A stretch of 64,000 nt of DNA from JAHFTY01 sp964584785 (GCA_964584785.1 CAZPBY010000007.1:87350-151349), one strand, 5' to 3'; counted from the stretch's first letter, positions 17,582 through 26,200 are shown. Notes: a model not told the origin generated them from the letters alone. Translations and numbers: made by a program.

Positions 17582-17752
17582 CTACTTCTTCTTCCAGACG
17601 AACGTATGGAAGCGCTTACCGCAATCGCGGCAGCGGTAAGGCCGCCGAAGGAATATCAGCTGGAACCAATCGAGGAAGTGAAGCGAAGACTTCCGAATAT
17701 GCCCCGAGTAGCAGCGCGGACATACCACGGATATAACAAAGCTGGTGCTCAA
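17582..17752 (-). CDS. zinc-ribbon microprotein (56 aa)
   Basis: Read on the minus strand and too short for the usual cut-off. Two CxxC knuckles, CPRC at 11-14 and CRDC at 41-44, are separated by a hydrophobic segment FLDWFQLIF and followed by GKRF and a basic KKK end. Such small two-knuckle proteins are common hypothetical genes. The start is uncertain: TTG 17752 has GGAG about 11 nt upstream; no ATG is available in frame close by. It ends 8 bp from the stop of the flavoprotein gene, in convergent orientation. The overlapping plus-strand frame at 17606-17803 has no recognisable features and is rejected. Confidence 0.6.
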   Translation of the reverse strand: MSTSFVISVVCPRCYSGHIRKSSLHFLDWFQLIFLRRPYRCRDCGKRFHTFVWKKK

Positions 17753-17955
17753 GTCTCAATCATCTCCTGGTGTGACGTCGGAACTTTGCAGGCCGACGCG
17801 TAGTCAATGATGGAGCAGACACGAAGGATCGTCGCTGATAGTCACACCGGAACGGATTGTTGTCAACAGAATGATTTGATTCCGCGGCAAGACGATGACC
17901 GCCCCGTACAGCGACGATTCCATTAAACTAGTCGCGTGGAGCCTTTAACTGAACC
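17753..17955. other. divergent intergenic region with 10-bp inverted repeat
   Basis: Between the zinc-ribbon gene and the epimerase gene. ATCGTCGCTG at 17828-17837 is mirrored exactly by CAGCGACGAT at 17909-17918. The second arm lies 38 bp before the epimerase ATG, so a regulatory hairpin or operator pair is possible. No clear sigma-70 promoter was seen. Confidence 0.35.
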
Positions 17956-18921
17956 ATGCAGAAAAGAATATTGATCACCGGTGGGAATGGAACGGTCGGC
18001 GCCGGTTTGGTAGCCGAGCTTCGACGGCGTGGCGCGCTGGTCGTATCGTGCGACAGATCGCATCGTGAAGATGAGGTCGGGTTTTCGCTTCGGACGGACG
18101 TCAAGAAACCCACTTTCGCGCGCTGCGACGTCGGCGAATTCCGTCAGATCGAACGCGTTGTGGAGACGCTTGGCCCGTTCGATTATGTCTTTCACGCGGC
18201 AGCCGAATTCGGGCGCTGGAACGGAGAGGATTTCTACGAGAGTCTCTGGCGCACGAACGCGGTGGGTACGAAGAACATCATTCGCCTGCAGGAGCGTTTG
18301 AAATTCCGGTTGATCCATTTTTCGTCGTCCGAGGTCTATGGCGACTGGCCCGAGTTGATGGTGGAAAGCGTCATGGATCATCACGAGGTGAAACAGCTCA
18401 ACGACTACGCGATGAGCAAATGGGTCAACGAAATGCAGATCCGCAACTCGGCGGCACAGTATCAGACCGAAAGCGTCATTGTCCGGCTGTTCAATACATA
18501 CGGGCCCGGTGAATACTACAGTCCGTACAGGTCCGTGAACTGCAGGTTCCTGTACTGTGCGTTGATGGGCCTGCCGTGGGTCGTTTATCGCGGTCACTCG
18601 CGAACTTCAACATTCCTTGCGGATACTGTACGAACGCTTGCGAACATCGTCGACAATTTCAAACCTGGAGAAACGTACAACATCGGCGGAGACTCCGAAC
18701 ACACGATCGAAGAGCTTTCCGGCGCCATTCTTCGGGTAACCGGGGCCGATCCCAGACTCGTCGAGTACCGCGACAGCGAGATCCTCACCACGAAACAAAA
18801 GCGCGTCGATACCAGCAAATCGATCCGAGACCTCGATCATCGGAACTCCTACCGTCTTGAAGACGGCCTGCGCCTGACCGCGGAATGGATGCGAAAGGTC
18901 TACGACGTCAAAACCATGTAG
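17956..18921 (+). CDS. NAD-dependent epimerase/dehydratase (extended SDR)
   Basis: A 321-residue extended short-chain dehydrogenase. GGNGTVGAG binds the nucleotide at residues 8-16, SSSEVYGDWPE carries the catalytic Ser/Thr region, and YAMSKW is the YxxxK pair. TYGPGEYYSPYR and NIGGDSEHTIEEL are typical of UDP/GDP-sugar epimerases and dehydratases. It probably acts on a nucleotide sugar. It is the last recognisable gene before the tandem-repeat region and is not clearly in an operon. Confidence 0.85.
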   Translation: MQKRILITGGNGTVGAGLVAELRRRGALVVSCDRSHREDEVGFSLRTDVKKPTFARCDVGEFRQIERVVETLGPFDYVFHAAAEFGRWNGEDFYESLWRTNAVGTKNIIRLQERLKFRLIHFSSSEVYGDWPELMVESVMDHHEVKQLNDYAMSKWVNEMQIRNSAAQYQTESVIVRLFNTYGPGEYYSPYRSVNCRFLYCALMGLPWVVYRGHSRTSTFLADTVRTLANIVDNFKPGETYNIGGDSEHTIEELSGAILRVTGADPRLVEYRDSEILTTKQKRVDTSKSIRDLDHRNSYRLEDGLRLTAEWMRKVYDVKTM

Positions 18922-18973
18922 TTGATAGTTGATTCCTTCGCGCGAAGGTCGCGCGAACTTGTGCAGGCCTAGA

Positions 18974-19336
18974 GATGAAATGGCGCAAGTGGCGCAAAGT
19001 CTTCCGCGGCTGGAAGAAGGGTTACCGAGGCAGCGCAGAGTTTGTGCAACCGGCGCAAAGTTGTGCCGCCACGGAGATCAATTGGCGCGACCGGCGACAA
19101 GTCTTTCCGCGGACGGAACAAGTTTGCTGAGGCGGCGTAATGTTTGTGCAAGCGGCGCAAAGTCGTGCCGGCATGGAGATCAATTGGCGCAACCGTCGGC
19201 AAGGTCTTCCAGCGACTGGAGGAAGTTTGCCGAAACGACGCAAAGTTTGTGCAAGCGGCGCAAAGTTGTGCCGCCACGGAGATCAATTTGGCGCAACCTC
19301 GATCAATTGGCGCAAGCGGCCCAAGGTTTGCTGGTG
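18974..19336. repeat. 102-bp tandem direct repeat, about 3.5 copies
   Basis: Unit boundaries fall at GATC/GATGAAAT steps: 18974-19075 (102 bp), 19076-19177 (102 bp), 19178-19280 (103 bp), then a partial fourth copy from 19281 with an extra GATCAATT module at 19301. Units are similar but diverged; the best-kept words are TTGTGCAAGCGGCGCAAAG and GATCAATTGGCGC. Because 102 is a multiple of three, frames stay open on both strands, giving low-complexity Arg-rich or Ser/Leu-rich products with no start support. It fills most of the 460-bp gap between 18922 and the next gene; I see no promoter or RNA there. Confidence 0.75.
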
Positions 19337-19440
19337 AACGGCTTTTACTAAAAACTCATGGCCTTCTGTGAATTTTCAAAGTGATAAACGACGGACCTTG
19401 CAAACATGGCGCGATGGAAGCAACCAGAGTATCTTCAGGC

Positions 19441-20496
19441 ATGATCAACACGCTCGTTAGAAGGGCATTTGCCCTTGTCGTTTTCTTGAACTTCGCCGTC
19501 TCGGAGTGCGATGCGGCCGACAAGTGGATCAGCCTTCGATCGAAAAACTTCTTCTTCGCCGGCAATGCCAGCGAGTCGCAAATGAAAAGGGTCGCCCGCG
19601 ATTTGGAAGAATTCCGTGAGGGATTCGCGATGATGTTTCCCGGAGTGGGCGGACGTTCCTCGGTTGGTACGACCGTGGTTGTGTTCAAGGACGACGCGTC
19701 ATTCAAGCCGTATAAGCCGCTCTATGAAGGCAAGCCAGCAAACATATCGGGGTATTTTCAGCCTGGATCCGACGCCAATTACATTTCGTTAACCGCCGAC
19801 ACGGAGACGTCTCAGGTCATTTATCACGAATTCATACACTCTCTGACGAGAGACTCCACAAGCAAGTTACCGCCATGGGCGAGTGAGGGCCTTGCAGAGT
19901 TCTACAGCATGTTCGAGGTTAGCGGCAACGGACGCGACTTGATCCTCGGACGCGCGATCGGCCGGCACGTTCAGACCCTCAAAGATCATCAACTGATGCC
20001 GTTCCCGGCCCTGCTGGCAGTCACGCATGACTCGTCCGAATACAACGAAAGAACGAAACAGGGAATCTTCTATGCGGAGTCGTGGGCGCTGGTGCATTAC
20101 CTGCTGACGAGCGCGGACGGGCAACCGAAGTTCACGCAATACTTGAAGCTGCTGACATCTGGTAAGTCGATCGACGATAGTTTCAGAGAAGCCTTTCACA
20201 CGGATTACGCGACGCTTGAAAAGGAAATCTACCTTTACGTCCGGAATCGAATTACCTGGCCTGCGTTCCGGGTCAAGCTCTCGGAGAAACTTGATTTCGA
20301 TAAAGAGGTACAGATCTCTCCGCTTACTGAGGCGCAGTCGCAGTACTATCTTGGCGATCTCCTGTTACATTCCAACCGGTACGACGCTGCCGAAAAAGAG
20401 CTTCAAAAATCGATCGAGACGGACCCGCATCGGGCGTTGCTTACGCATCCATGGGGATGTTGCGTCTTCGTCAGAAACAATACCCGGATGCCTTGA
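19441..20496 (+). CDS. putative gluzincin metallopeptidase, N-terminal part of a frameshifted gene
   Basis: Signal peptide from ATG 19441 (MINTLVRRAFALVVFLNF, cut after a Cys-Asp-Ala region); ATG 19411 and GTG 19381 are further upstream. The zinc motif HEFIH followed 20 or so residues later by SEGLAEF is the HExxH plus E pattern of gluzincins; the segment resembles the DUF1570 type. After it come TPR-like helices (QYYLGDLLLHSNRYDAAEKEL). The frame then runs into unrelated residues after DPHRAL and stops at 20496. The continuation is in the +1 frame at 20451-21362, so the two are probably halves of one protein of about 640 residues. It is secreted or periplasmic by its signal. Confidence 0.75.
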   Translation: MINTLVRRAFALVVFLNFAVSECDAADKWISLRSKNFFFAGNASESQMKRVARDLEEFREGFAMMFPGVGGRSSVGTTVVVFKDDASFKPYKPLYEGKPANISGYFQPGSDANYISLTADTETSQVIYHEFIHSLTRDSTSKLPPWASEGLAEFYSMFEVSGNGRDLILGRAIGRHVQTLKDHQLMPFPALLAVTHDSSEYNERTKQGIFYAESWALVHYLLTSADGQPKFTQYLKLLTSGKSIDDSFREAFHTDYATLEKEIYLYVRNRITWPAFRVKLSEKLDFDKEVQISPLTEAQSQYYLGDLLLHSNRYDAAEKELQKSIETDPHRALLTHPWGCCVFVRNNTRMP

Positions 20497-21362
20497 ATTT
20501 TCTCTCGCGGGCGGTCGATTCGGACGACCAGAATCACATGACGCACTTTTATTACGCTTCGCTGCTACAAAGGCTGGCGGAGGATGAGAACGCCGATGCC
20601 CGGCAACAACGGCTCCTGTCGATGCGCACACACCTTCGGAAATCGATCGAACTAGCCCCACATTTCATCGAAGCCTATAGCTGGTTAGGTTATGTGGCGT
20701 CGGTTCTCAACGACGAACTGGACGAAGCCGAGGGTCTCGTCGGGAAAGCGAGTCTCATGGCTCCGGGCCGGGAGGATCTGAAACTGACCTTCGGTCGCCT
20801 GCTGGCGATGAATCACAAGACAGCGGCGGCTCGAACCGTTGTCGGAGCGCTGCGGAATTCCACTGCGGATGACGAGATCCGCCGGCAGGCGTCGTCGCTG
20901 CTCGAAAACATCGAAGTGCGTCTGGCGTCCGAGCAGGCGCAGCGGGACTACGAAAAGCGACGAACGGATTCGGCGAAGCAGATAGCGAACTTTCCGGAAG
21001 ATACATCGTCTTCGGGCGAACCGCCGCGGCTGAGCCGTCCCGCTGCATCGAGTTCTGAAGCCGCGGCTGTTTCCGACGGCGCAACCTCCATGGCACTGCC
21101 CGCGAGAACGCAGGTCACGGGAGAACTGATGATGATGGATTGCTCTCATGGCCTGACCATGGACGTCCGAGTCGGTAACGAATCGGTGAAGTTTCACAGC
21201 GACGATCCCTCCAAAATCGATTTCGTCAGCTTCACAACCGACGTGAAAAGTACGATTGCCTGTGGACCCGTCCAACCGGAAGTTCCCGTTGTAATCACAT
21301 ACAAACGTAGTGCCGATCCTTCATTTCTGGGCGAACCGATCAAAGTGGAATTCCGAAAGTAG
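20451..21362 (+). CDS. TPR-containing C-terminal part of the frameshifted metallopeptidase gene
   Basis: Begins at an internal ATG in the alternative frame (MGMLRLRQKQYPDALNFLSR), which is the second half of a TPR whose first half is read in the preceding frame. Adding one G in GTTGC near 20439 restores ALAYASMGMLRL, a perfect TPR register. Three to four TPR-like helical pairs follow, then a low-complexity Ser/Pro/Ala stretch (about 185-220) and a beta-rich end. Whether the frameshift is a real mutation or a sequencing error cannot be told from the sequence. On its own this part has no signal peptide and is unlikely to be made as an independent protein. Confidence 0.65.
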   Translation: MGMLRLRQKQYPDALNFLSRAVDSDDQNHMTHFYYASLLQRLAEDENADARQQRLLSMRTHLRKSIELAPHFIEAYSWLGYVASVLNDELDEAEGLVGKASLMAPGREDLKLTFGRLLAMNHKTAAARTVVGALRNSTADDEIRRQASSLLENIEVRLASEQAQRDYEKRRTDSAKQIANFPEDTSSSGEPPRLSRPAASSSEAAAVSDGATSMALPARTQVTGELMMMDCSHGLTMDVRVGNESVKFHSDDPSKIDFVSFTTDVKSTIACGPVQPEVPVVITYKRSADPSFLGEPIKVEFRK

Positions 21363-21734
21363 GCGCATTCCGAACGCTTTGGCCTGAACGTGGAATGGTT
21401 GCCACATGGGACCTGGCGTCTCGGAATGAGCCTTCGGTGCCTCCTACCTGCGCCCGGTTGTCCGGCTTTTTTCTCTGATGTACTCTCGCGCCAATTGAGG
21501 CAACCCATGCGAATACGCACTATGATTTTATTGGCAATCCTTCTGGCATTCGTTCCCGCCGTTGCTGCACTGACGCTGCATCTGGTGCGCGTCCACGTTT
21601 CGGAACAAATGCGCGGCCACTCGTAAGCGATGCCGTCGCCCGACCTCGTCATTGCATAGAAGGTCCCTGCAATCTACAATTCAGGGTAATTCCGAGCATT
21701 AACCGGGAATGACGAGCAGCCACGGGAGGTCCGC
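21363..21734. other. intergenic region with possible tiny membrane-peptide gene
   Basis: Contains an 8-bp inverted pair, CATTCCGA just after the preceding stop and TCGGAATG near 21420, which may form a weak terminator. A 39-codon frame at 21507-21626 is described separately. The remainder shows nothing I can name. The last 20 bp before the hydrolase ATG include GGGAGG-like purines (CACGGGAGG), its ribosome-binding site. Confidence 0.4.
21507..21626 (+). CDS. possible 39-aa single-span membrane peptide
   Basis: ATG 21507 is preceded by GAGG about 6-7 nt upstream. The peptide begins with Arg-rich MRIRT, continues with a 17-residue hydrophobic stretch (MILLAILLAFVPAVAAL) and ends with a short polar tail. 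This looks like a signal-anchor peptide, but it has no recognised family and no conserved neighbour. It could also be chance. Confidence 0.3.
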   Translation: MRIRTMILLAILLAFVPAVAALTLHLVRVHVSEQMRGHS

Positions 21735-22655
21735 ATGAATTCCTTGGGACGTCGCGACTTTCTGAAAGGGATCTCTTTTTTCGGAGTCGCTTCAGGATTC
21801 AGGATGCCGGCCCGATATGATCCGAGCGCGAAGTTCGATCTTAAGGTCAGCGAAGTCGAGTATCGCCGAACCAAAGCCGGGCGGGCGTTGTTGGCCCGAA
21901 TCTATCAACCGGTGGGCTCAGGGCCGTTTCCCACAGTCCTTGATCTTCATGGAGGCGCCTGGAACGCCAAAGATCGCAAAGCCGAAGAACCGATGGATCG
22001 CGCCATCGCGACGAGCGGTGTGCTTGTGGTCGCGGTCGACCTGACGCTTGCACCGGAAGCCCCGTATCCCGCCTGCGTGCAGGACGCCAACTATGCCGTG
22101 CGGTGGCTGAAGACGAAGGCAAAGTCGTGGAATGGGGATTCGTCGAAGATCGGCGTCTACGGAAGTTCAAGCGGCGGCCATGTTGCGGAACTTCTCGCCA
22201 TGCGTCCACGCGACAAGCGCTACAACGCGATTCCGCTGGCCGAAGCGCCGAACGTCGACGCGTCCATCGCATTTGTCGCAATGCGCTCGCCCATCAGCAA
22301 TACGTTCGCACGCTTCCAGAATGCCGAAAAGCTGAAGCGCGACGCCATGGTGAAGAACAACACGACTTTCTTTGTTCCATGGGACACCATCCACGAAAGT
22401 AATCCGCAGGAAATCCTCGACCGCAAGGAACCGATCGCGAAGGTGCCGTTCCTCATCATGCAGGGCGCGCTGGACGATAACGTGCTGCCGTCCGTTCAGG
22501 AAAAATTCGCTCAAAGCTACAAGTCTGCGGGCGGCGATATCCGGTATGAGCTTTTTGAAGGCTGTGAGCATGAGTGGGTGGCAACGCCCGGGCCGCAGAC
22601 CGATCGCGCCCGGGAGATGGTGAAGGCGTTCATCGCTCGAAACGTGAATCTTTAG
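21735..22655 (+). CDS. exported alpha/beta hydrolase (esterase/lipase-like, HSL type)
   Basis: A 306-residue protein with a twin-arginine-like signal (GRRDFLKG at 5-12, then a hydrophobic segment). The hydrolase core shows the oxyanion loop DLHGGAW, the nucleophile elbow GSSSGG, an acid in GALDDN and the His in CEHEW. HGG-type oxyanion and GxSxG place it near hormone-sensitive-lipase-like esterases and BD-FAE proteins. Likely a periplasmic or secreted esterase; substrate not predictable. Ribosome-binding site GGGAGG is just upstream. It is a single-gene unit. Confidence 0.85.
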   Translation: MNSLGRRDFLKGISFFGVASGFRMPARYDPSAKFDLKVSEVEYRRTKAGRALLARIYQPVGSGPFPTVLDLHGGAWNAKDRKAEEPMDRAIATSGVLVVAVDLTLAPEAPYPACVQDANYAVRWLKTKAKSWNGDSSKIGVYGSSSGGHVAELLAMRPRDKRYNAIPLAEAPNVDASIAFVAMRSPISNTFARFQNAEKLKRDAMVKNNTTFFVPWDTIHESNPQEILDRKEPIAKVPFLIMQGALDDNVLPSVQEKFAQSYKSAGGDIRYELFEGCEHEWVATPGPQTDRAREMVKAFIARNVNL

Positions 22656-22750
22656 CCGGCCACGGAACTTTCCACGGCGCTGTCAACGTACCTCTGCTGA
22701 TTCCGGCACCGCGCTGGCCGCGACGGTCTACACCATTCAGCGTTACGCCA

Positions 22751-22778
22751 TTTGGAGTAACGCCTTTTGGTATATAAT
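22751..22778 (+). promoter_or_regulatory. probable sigma-70 promoter giving a leaderless mRNA
   Basis: A perfect TATAAT sits at 22773-22778, with a weaker -35-like TTTGGA at 22751-22756 (16-bp spacing). The GTG start of the ATPase is at 22786, 7 nt after the -10 box, so transcription would begin at or next to the start codon and no ribosome-binding site is present. Two near-identical 15-bp units (GCGTTACGCCATTTG, GAGTAACGCCTTTTG) at 22740-22769 overlap the promoter. Confidence 0.5.
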
Positions 22779-22785
22779 CCAATGC

Positions 22786-23916
22786 GTGGATAATCCATTC
22801 GTTTTTGGTGAGATCGTCGAGCAGCGGCATTTTGTCGATCGGGATAAAGAACTGCAGAATCTCGTTCGCGATCTGGCCGACGGCCAGAAGATGTTTCTGT
22901 TGTCCCCGCGCCGTTTCGGGAAGAGCTCTCTGGTTTCGCTGGCTCTGCTGAAACTCGAGAAGCGGCATCTTCGGACGGTGAACATCACTGTCAGCAGCTA
23001 CGCCAACTATGCGCAGTTCCTGGAAAAGTTCGTTGAGCGCGTTCTTCGCGCTGCGGGTCCGTGGGATCGCGTCAAGAGCATGATCCACCGGTTTCTCCAG
23101 CGCGTGCAGCCGACCGTAACATTCAATCCCGCAAACGGCGAAACATCGATTTCATTGAGCCGTGCTGCTGATGCCGATGCATCGTTGATTGCGGCAGACG
23201 TCTTTGCGATGCCTGCGGAACTGGCCCGCAACGGTGGATTTCGAATGGCGATCTGCCTGGACGAATTCCAGCAGCTCGACCTGTTCGGCGGTGCCGCTGT
23301 TGAGAATGTGATCCGCAATGAAGTCCAGAAACAACGGGAGATTGGCTATGTTTTTTCCGGATCGCAACCATCATTGATGGAGGAAATGCTTTCCGCCGGG
23401 CGTCCGTTTCACAAGGCCGGCCCGGCCATCTTTCTCGAGAAGATTCCGGCGGAGCCATGGAAGGAGTTCATCAAAACTCAATTTAAGAATCGCCGCCGCA
23501 AAATAACCGAACAGGCAATCGACCGGCTTTTGAATGTCGCTGATCTCATTCCCTACGACATTCAGCGGATAGCGCACGAGCTTTGGGATTACGGCGAACT
23601 GAAGAACAAGACCGAGCTGACCGTCAACGACGTGGATTTCGTGATCGAGGAACTTGTCCGGTCGCAGGCGGAATACTTCGAGCGTTTGTGGGAGCAGCTG
23701 ACCTCCAGGCAGAGGGCGGTTCTTCAGGCGCTCAGCCACCAGGGGCCCGCGGATCTGCACTCGCAGTCAGGTCGCGAGCGATACCGCCTTGGAGCGGCGT
23801 CGACTGTGCAGAAGTCCCTTCAATCCCTCGATGCCCAGGACATTCTGGACCGTTATCACGGCACTTATTTTTTCGTCGACCCGTTGTTCGCGAACTGGGT
23901 TCGAAGAAGCATTTGA
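22786..23916 (+). CDS. AAA-type P-loop ATPase (archaeal-ATPase-like, DEXX family)
   Basis: A 376-residue cytosolic ATPase. The start is GTG 22786 because NPFVFGEIVEQRHFVDRDKE is the usual opening of this family. Walker A is the variant SPRRFGKSSL near residue 40, Walker B is AICLDEFQQL near 160, and sensor-like GSQPSLMEE follows. The C-terminal third is a winged-helix region (TSRQRAVLQALS ... STVQKSLQSL). Such STAND-like ATPases are widespread with unknown targets. The following unknown gene begins about 20 bp later, suggesting an operon with it and the HD-GYP gene. Confidence 0.8.
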   Translation: MDNPFVFGEIVEQRHFVDRDKELQNLVRDLADGQKMFLLSPRRFGKSSLVSLALLKLEKRHLRTVNITVSSYANYAQFLEKFVERVLRAAGPWDRVKSMIHRFLQRVQPTVTFNPANGETSISLSRAADADASLIAADVFAMPAELARNGGFRMAICLDEFQQLDLFGGAAVENVIRNEVQKQREIGYVFSGSQPSLMEEMLSAGRPFHKAGPAIFLEKIPAEPWKEFIKTQFKNRRRKITEQAIDRLLNVADLIPYDIQRIAHELWDYGELKNKTELTVNDVDFVIEELVRSQAEYFERLWEQLTSRQRAVLQALSHQGPADLHSQSGRERYRLGAASTVQKSLQSLDAQDILDRYHGTYFFVDPLFANWVRRSI

Positions 23917-23938
23917 GTCGTAGGAGATGTTCACCGAC

Positions 23939-24751
23939 ATGACCACACTGCTTGAAAAGATCGCCGCTGAATTGAAACGTCCACGCACGTTGTCGGCGAG
24001 GGTGACCAACCATATCGTCCAGACCTATGGAATCGATCATGATGCTGTCGGCCGTTTTCTGGCCGACGAGTTAACCGGGCTCGACGACTACGAAATCGAT
24101 CTGATGCTCTCACCTGTCTTTACTCCGAAGCTTTCCGACCAGGCGGTATTTGCCGAGCTTTTGGGCGGGAATTCCGTTCCACGGGAACAATGGCGGGCAT
24201 TGATTGAGAAACTCGCGAACCGTCCGACCGAAGCGCAACTCGTGACAACCGATGGGCGGACACACACGATTCGTTTGCGCGAGGTGACCATCGAGCGTTA
24301 CGTCCATCGCCTTCGCCTTGAAGGAAGCATCTCCGAATCGATACTCACGTTGATTGGGCGAACGGGAGCGGAACCGGAACGCACGATGCTGAAAGTCATC
24401 GCGCGGCGCGCCATCTGGGAGGACGCCGGGCGAAGCGGTATTCTGGAACGCTACCTGACAAGTTCGCCTCATGACGAAAGGTATGTGACGGACGCGCTGG
24501 CACTGCTCAACCTGTTGGAGAGTCATAAGGTCGGCGATGTCGCAAGACTGATCGATTGGATCCCGGCCAGACGACAAGCGCTCCGGGAACAGATCGCCGC
24601 GGCATCAGGCCCGAAGCCGTTCTTCAGCCAGGCAGTCGAGGATCTGTACGGCGGAGCACATGACCAGCGATCGCCGGATGAGGCGCGACTGGCCGCCAAA
24701 CAGGAGGAGTTTGAGTTTCTGGAGCGGCTGCAGCAGCTGCTAAGCGCCTGA
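23939..24751 (+). CDS. conserved-looking alpha-helical protein of unknown function
   Basis: I do not recognise a family. About 270 residues, highly charged, predicted mainly helical with no signal or membrane segment. Start choice: ATG 23939 has GGAG about 12 nt upstream; ATG 23927 is an in-frame alternative with the GGAG directly abutting it. The C-terminal segment ARLAAKQEEFEFLERLQQLL looks like a coiled coil. The gene lies between the ATPase and the HD-GYP gene on the same strand with gaps of about 20 bp, so a shared function is likely. Confidence 0.65.
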   Translation: MTTLLEKIAAELKRPRTLSARVTNHIVQTYGIDHDAVGRFLADELTGLDDYEIDLMLSPVFTPKLSDQAVFAELLGGNSVPREQWRALIEKLANRPTEAQLVTTDGRTHTIRLREVTIERYVHRLRLEGSISESILTLIGRTGAEPERTMLKVIARRAIWEDAGRSGILERYLTSSPHDERYVTDALALLNLLESHKVGDVARLIDWIPARRQALREQIAAASGPKPFFSQAVEDLYGGAHDQRSPDEARLAAKQEEFEFLERLQQLLSA

Positions 24752-24774
24752 TATCGCCAACCTTACAAATTTAC

Positions 24775-26178
24775 ATGGCGCGTTGGATGTCCCTGCCCGA
24801 AGCTGGCGTGGGAATTGCCATGGGGAAGACCGCACAAACAGCAGCGCCGGCATCGCAAGTCAGGATGGCGGAGATCATCTCGGCGCTTTCGTACGCGCTG
24901 GACCTTACAGAAGGCCAGCCGCTCGGACACTCCGTGGATACGTGCATTCTCGGGATGCGGCTCGCCGATGAACTACGGCTCTCGGAGAAGCAGAAGGCAG
25001 ACCTCTATTATGCACTCCTTCTCAAGGACGCCGGTTGCAGCAGCAACGCGTCGCGCATGTGCCAGATCTTCGAAGCCGACGAACGGCGGGCCAAATTCGA
25101 AGTCAAGACAACCGACTGGACGCGCGTCAATCTGGAGTCGCTCGTTTATCTCTTCCACAATGTGGCGCCCACTCGCTTCCTGGTTAAGAGAATGTGGAAA
25201 ACGCTCGGCATCGCATTACACCGCGAGGAGCAGTCGCAAGCGCTTTTCTCGATGCGCTGCGAGCGAGGCGCGCAAGTCGCCCGTAAGATCGGCTTCAGCG
25301 AGGAAACGGCTCAGGCCATTCACAGTCTTGATGAGCATTGGGATGGCAGCGGCTATCCGGATAAGCTTCGAGGCGATCAGATTCCGCTGTTCGCGCAAAT
25401 TGCATGCTTATGCCAGACTCTCGAAGTTTGCGCCAGGACACAGGGTCGCGCTGCGGCTTTCGCGACTCTGGATAAACGTAGCGGCAGGTGGTTCAACCCG
25501 GAGTTGGTTCAAGCGGCGAAGAAACTCGAGACGAATACCGCGCTTTGGGCGGGCCTGCAGTCCCGCGACACGGCGACGCAGATGGTTCAGGAACTGGATC
25601 CGGGCGAGACCGTAATCGCAGACGAATCACGGCTTGATAACATTTGCGAAGCATTCGGTGAAGTCATCGACGCCAAGTCTCCTTTCACGCAGCGCCACTC
25701 CGTGGGTGTTGCGACGATGGCCGTCCGGATCGCAGCACAGATCGGCATCTCGCAAGTCGCGAAAGTGATGTGCAGGCGAGCCGCTTTGCTGCATGACCTT
25801 GGGAAGCTGGGTGTCCCGAATACCATTCTCGACAAGCCCGGCAAACTGAACGAAGCGGAATGGGAAGTGATTCGCATGCATCCTCTGAATACGCTGCGGA
25901 TTCTGGAGAGGATTGCCTGCTTTTCCGAACTTGCATTTGTCGCAAGTGCCCATCACGAGAAGCTCGATGGCTCCGGCTATGCACTCGGCCTGAAAGCCGC
26001 GGAGCTTCCGCTGACGGCTCGGATCATCGCCATATCCGACATCTACGACGCGCTTGCTTCCCGCCGTCCGTACCGTGATGCGCTTCCGATCGACGAGGTT
26101 GTGTACATCATGTCGAAAGATGTGCCACACCGGCTGGATGGCCTTTGCTTCGAAGCTATGCTTCAGGTCCTGCACTAA
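24775..26178 (+). CDS. tandem HD-GYP domain protein (c-di-GMP phosphodiesterase)
   Basis: A 467-residue protein with two HD-GYP modules. The first (about 30-260) keeps HWDGSGYP but its HD position reads LLKDAGC, so the metal-binding His is Lys and this module is probably inactive. The second (about 290-465) is complete: LLHDLGKLGVPN, then HP in RMHPLNT, HHEKLDGSGY and DIYDALASRRPYR. The family hydrolyses cyclic di-GMP, which fits a region rich in exopolysaccharide genes. Starts at 24787, 24820 or 24868 are possible; the conserved part begins MAEIISAL at 24868. Confidence 0.85.
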   Translation: MARWMSLPEAGVGIAMGKTAQTAAPASQVRMAEIISALSYALDLTEGQPLGHSVDTCILGMRLADELRLSEKQKADLYYALLLKDAGCSSNASRMCQIFEADERRAKFEVKTTDWTRVNLESLVYLFHNVAPTRFLVKRMWKTLGIALHREEQSQALFSMRCERGAQVARKIGFSEETAQAIHSLDEHWDGSGYPDKLRGDQIPLFAQIACLCQTLEVCARTQGRAAAFATLDKRSGRWFNPELVQAAKKLETNTALWAGLQSRDTATQMVQELDPGETVIADESRLDNICEAFGEVIDAKSPFTQRHSVGVATMAVRIAAQIGISQVAKVMCRRAALLHDLGKLGVPNTILDKPGKLNEAEWEVIRMHPLNTLRILERIACFSELAFVASAHHEKLDGSGYALGLKAAELPLTARIIAISDIYDALASRRPYRDALPIDEVVYIMSKDVPHRLDGLCFEAMLQVLH

Positions 26179-26200
26179 GCGACTGCAGTGGCCGGCGTCG

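Noticed and set aside
17606..17803. 65-residue plus-strand open frame
   Set aside because: Antisense to the zinc-ribbon gene; no motifs and no ribosome-binding site.
18929..19351. 140-residue open frame (and opposite-strand frames) over the tandem repeat
   Set aside because: Open only because the repeat period is a multiple of three; no ribosome-binding site, no family, low-complexity product.
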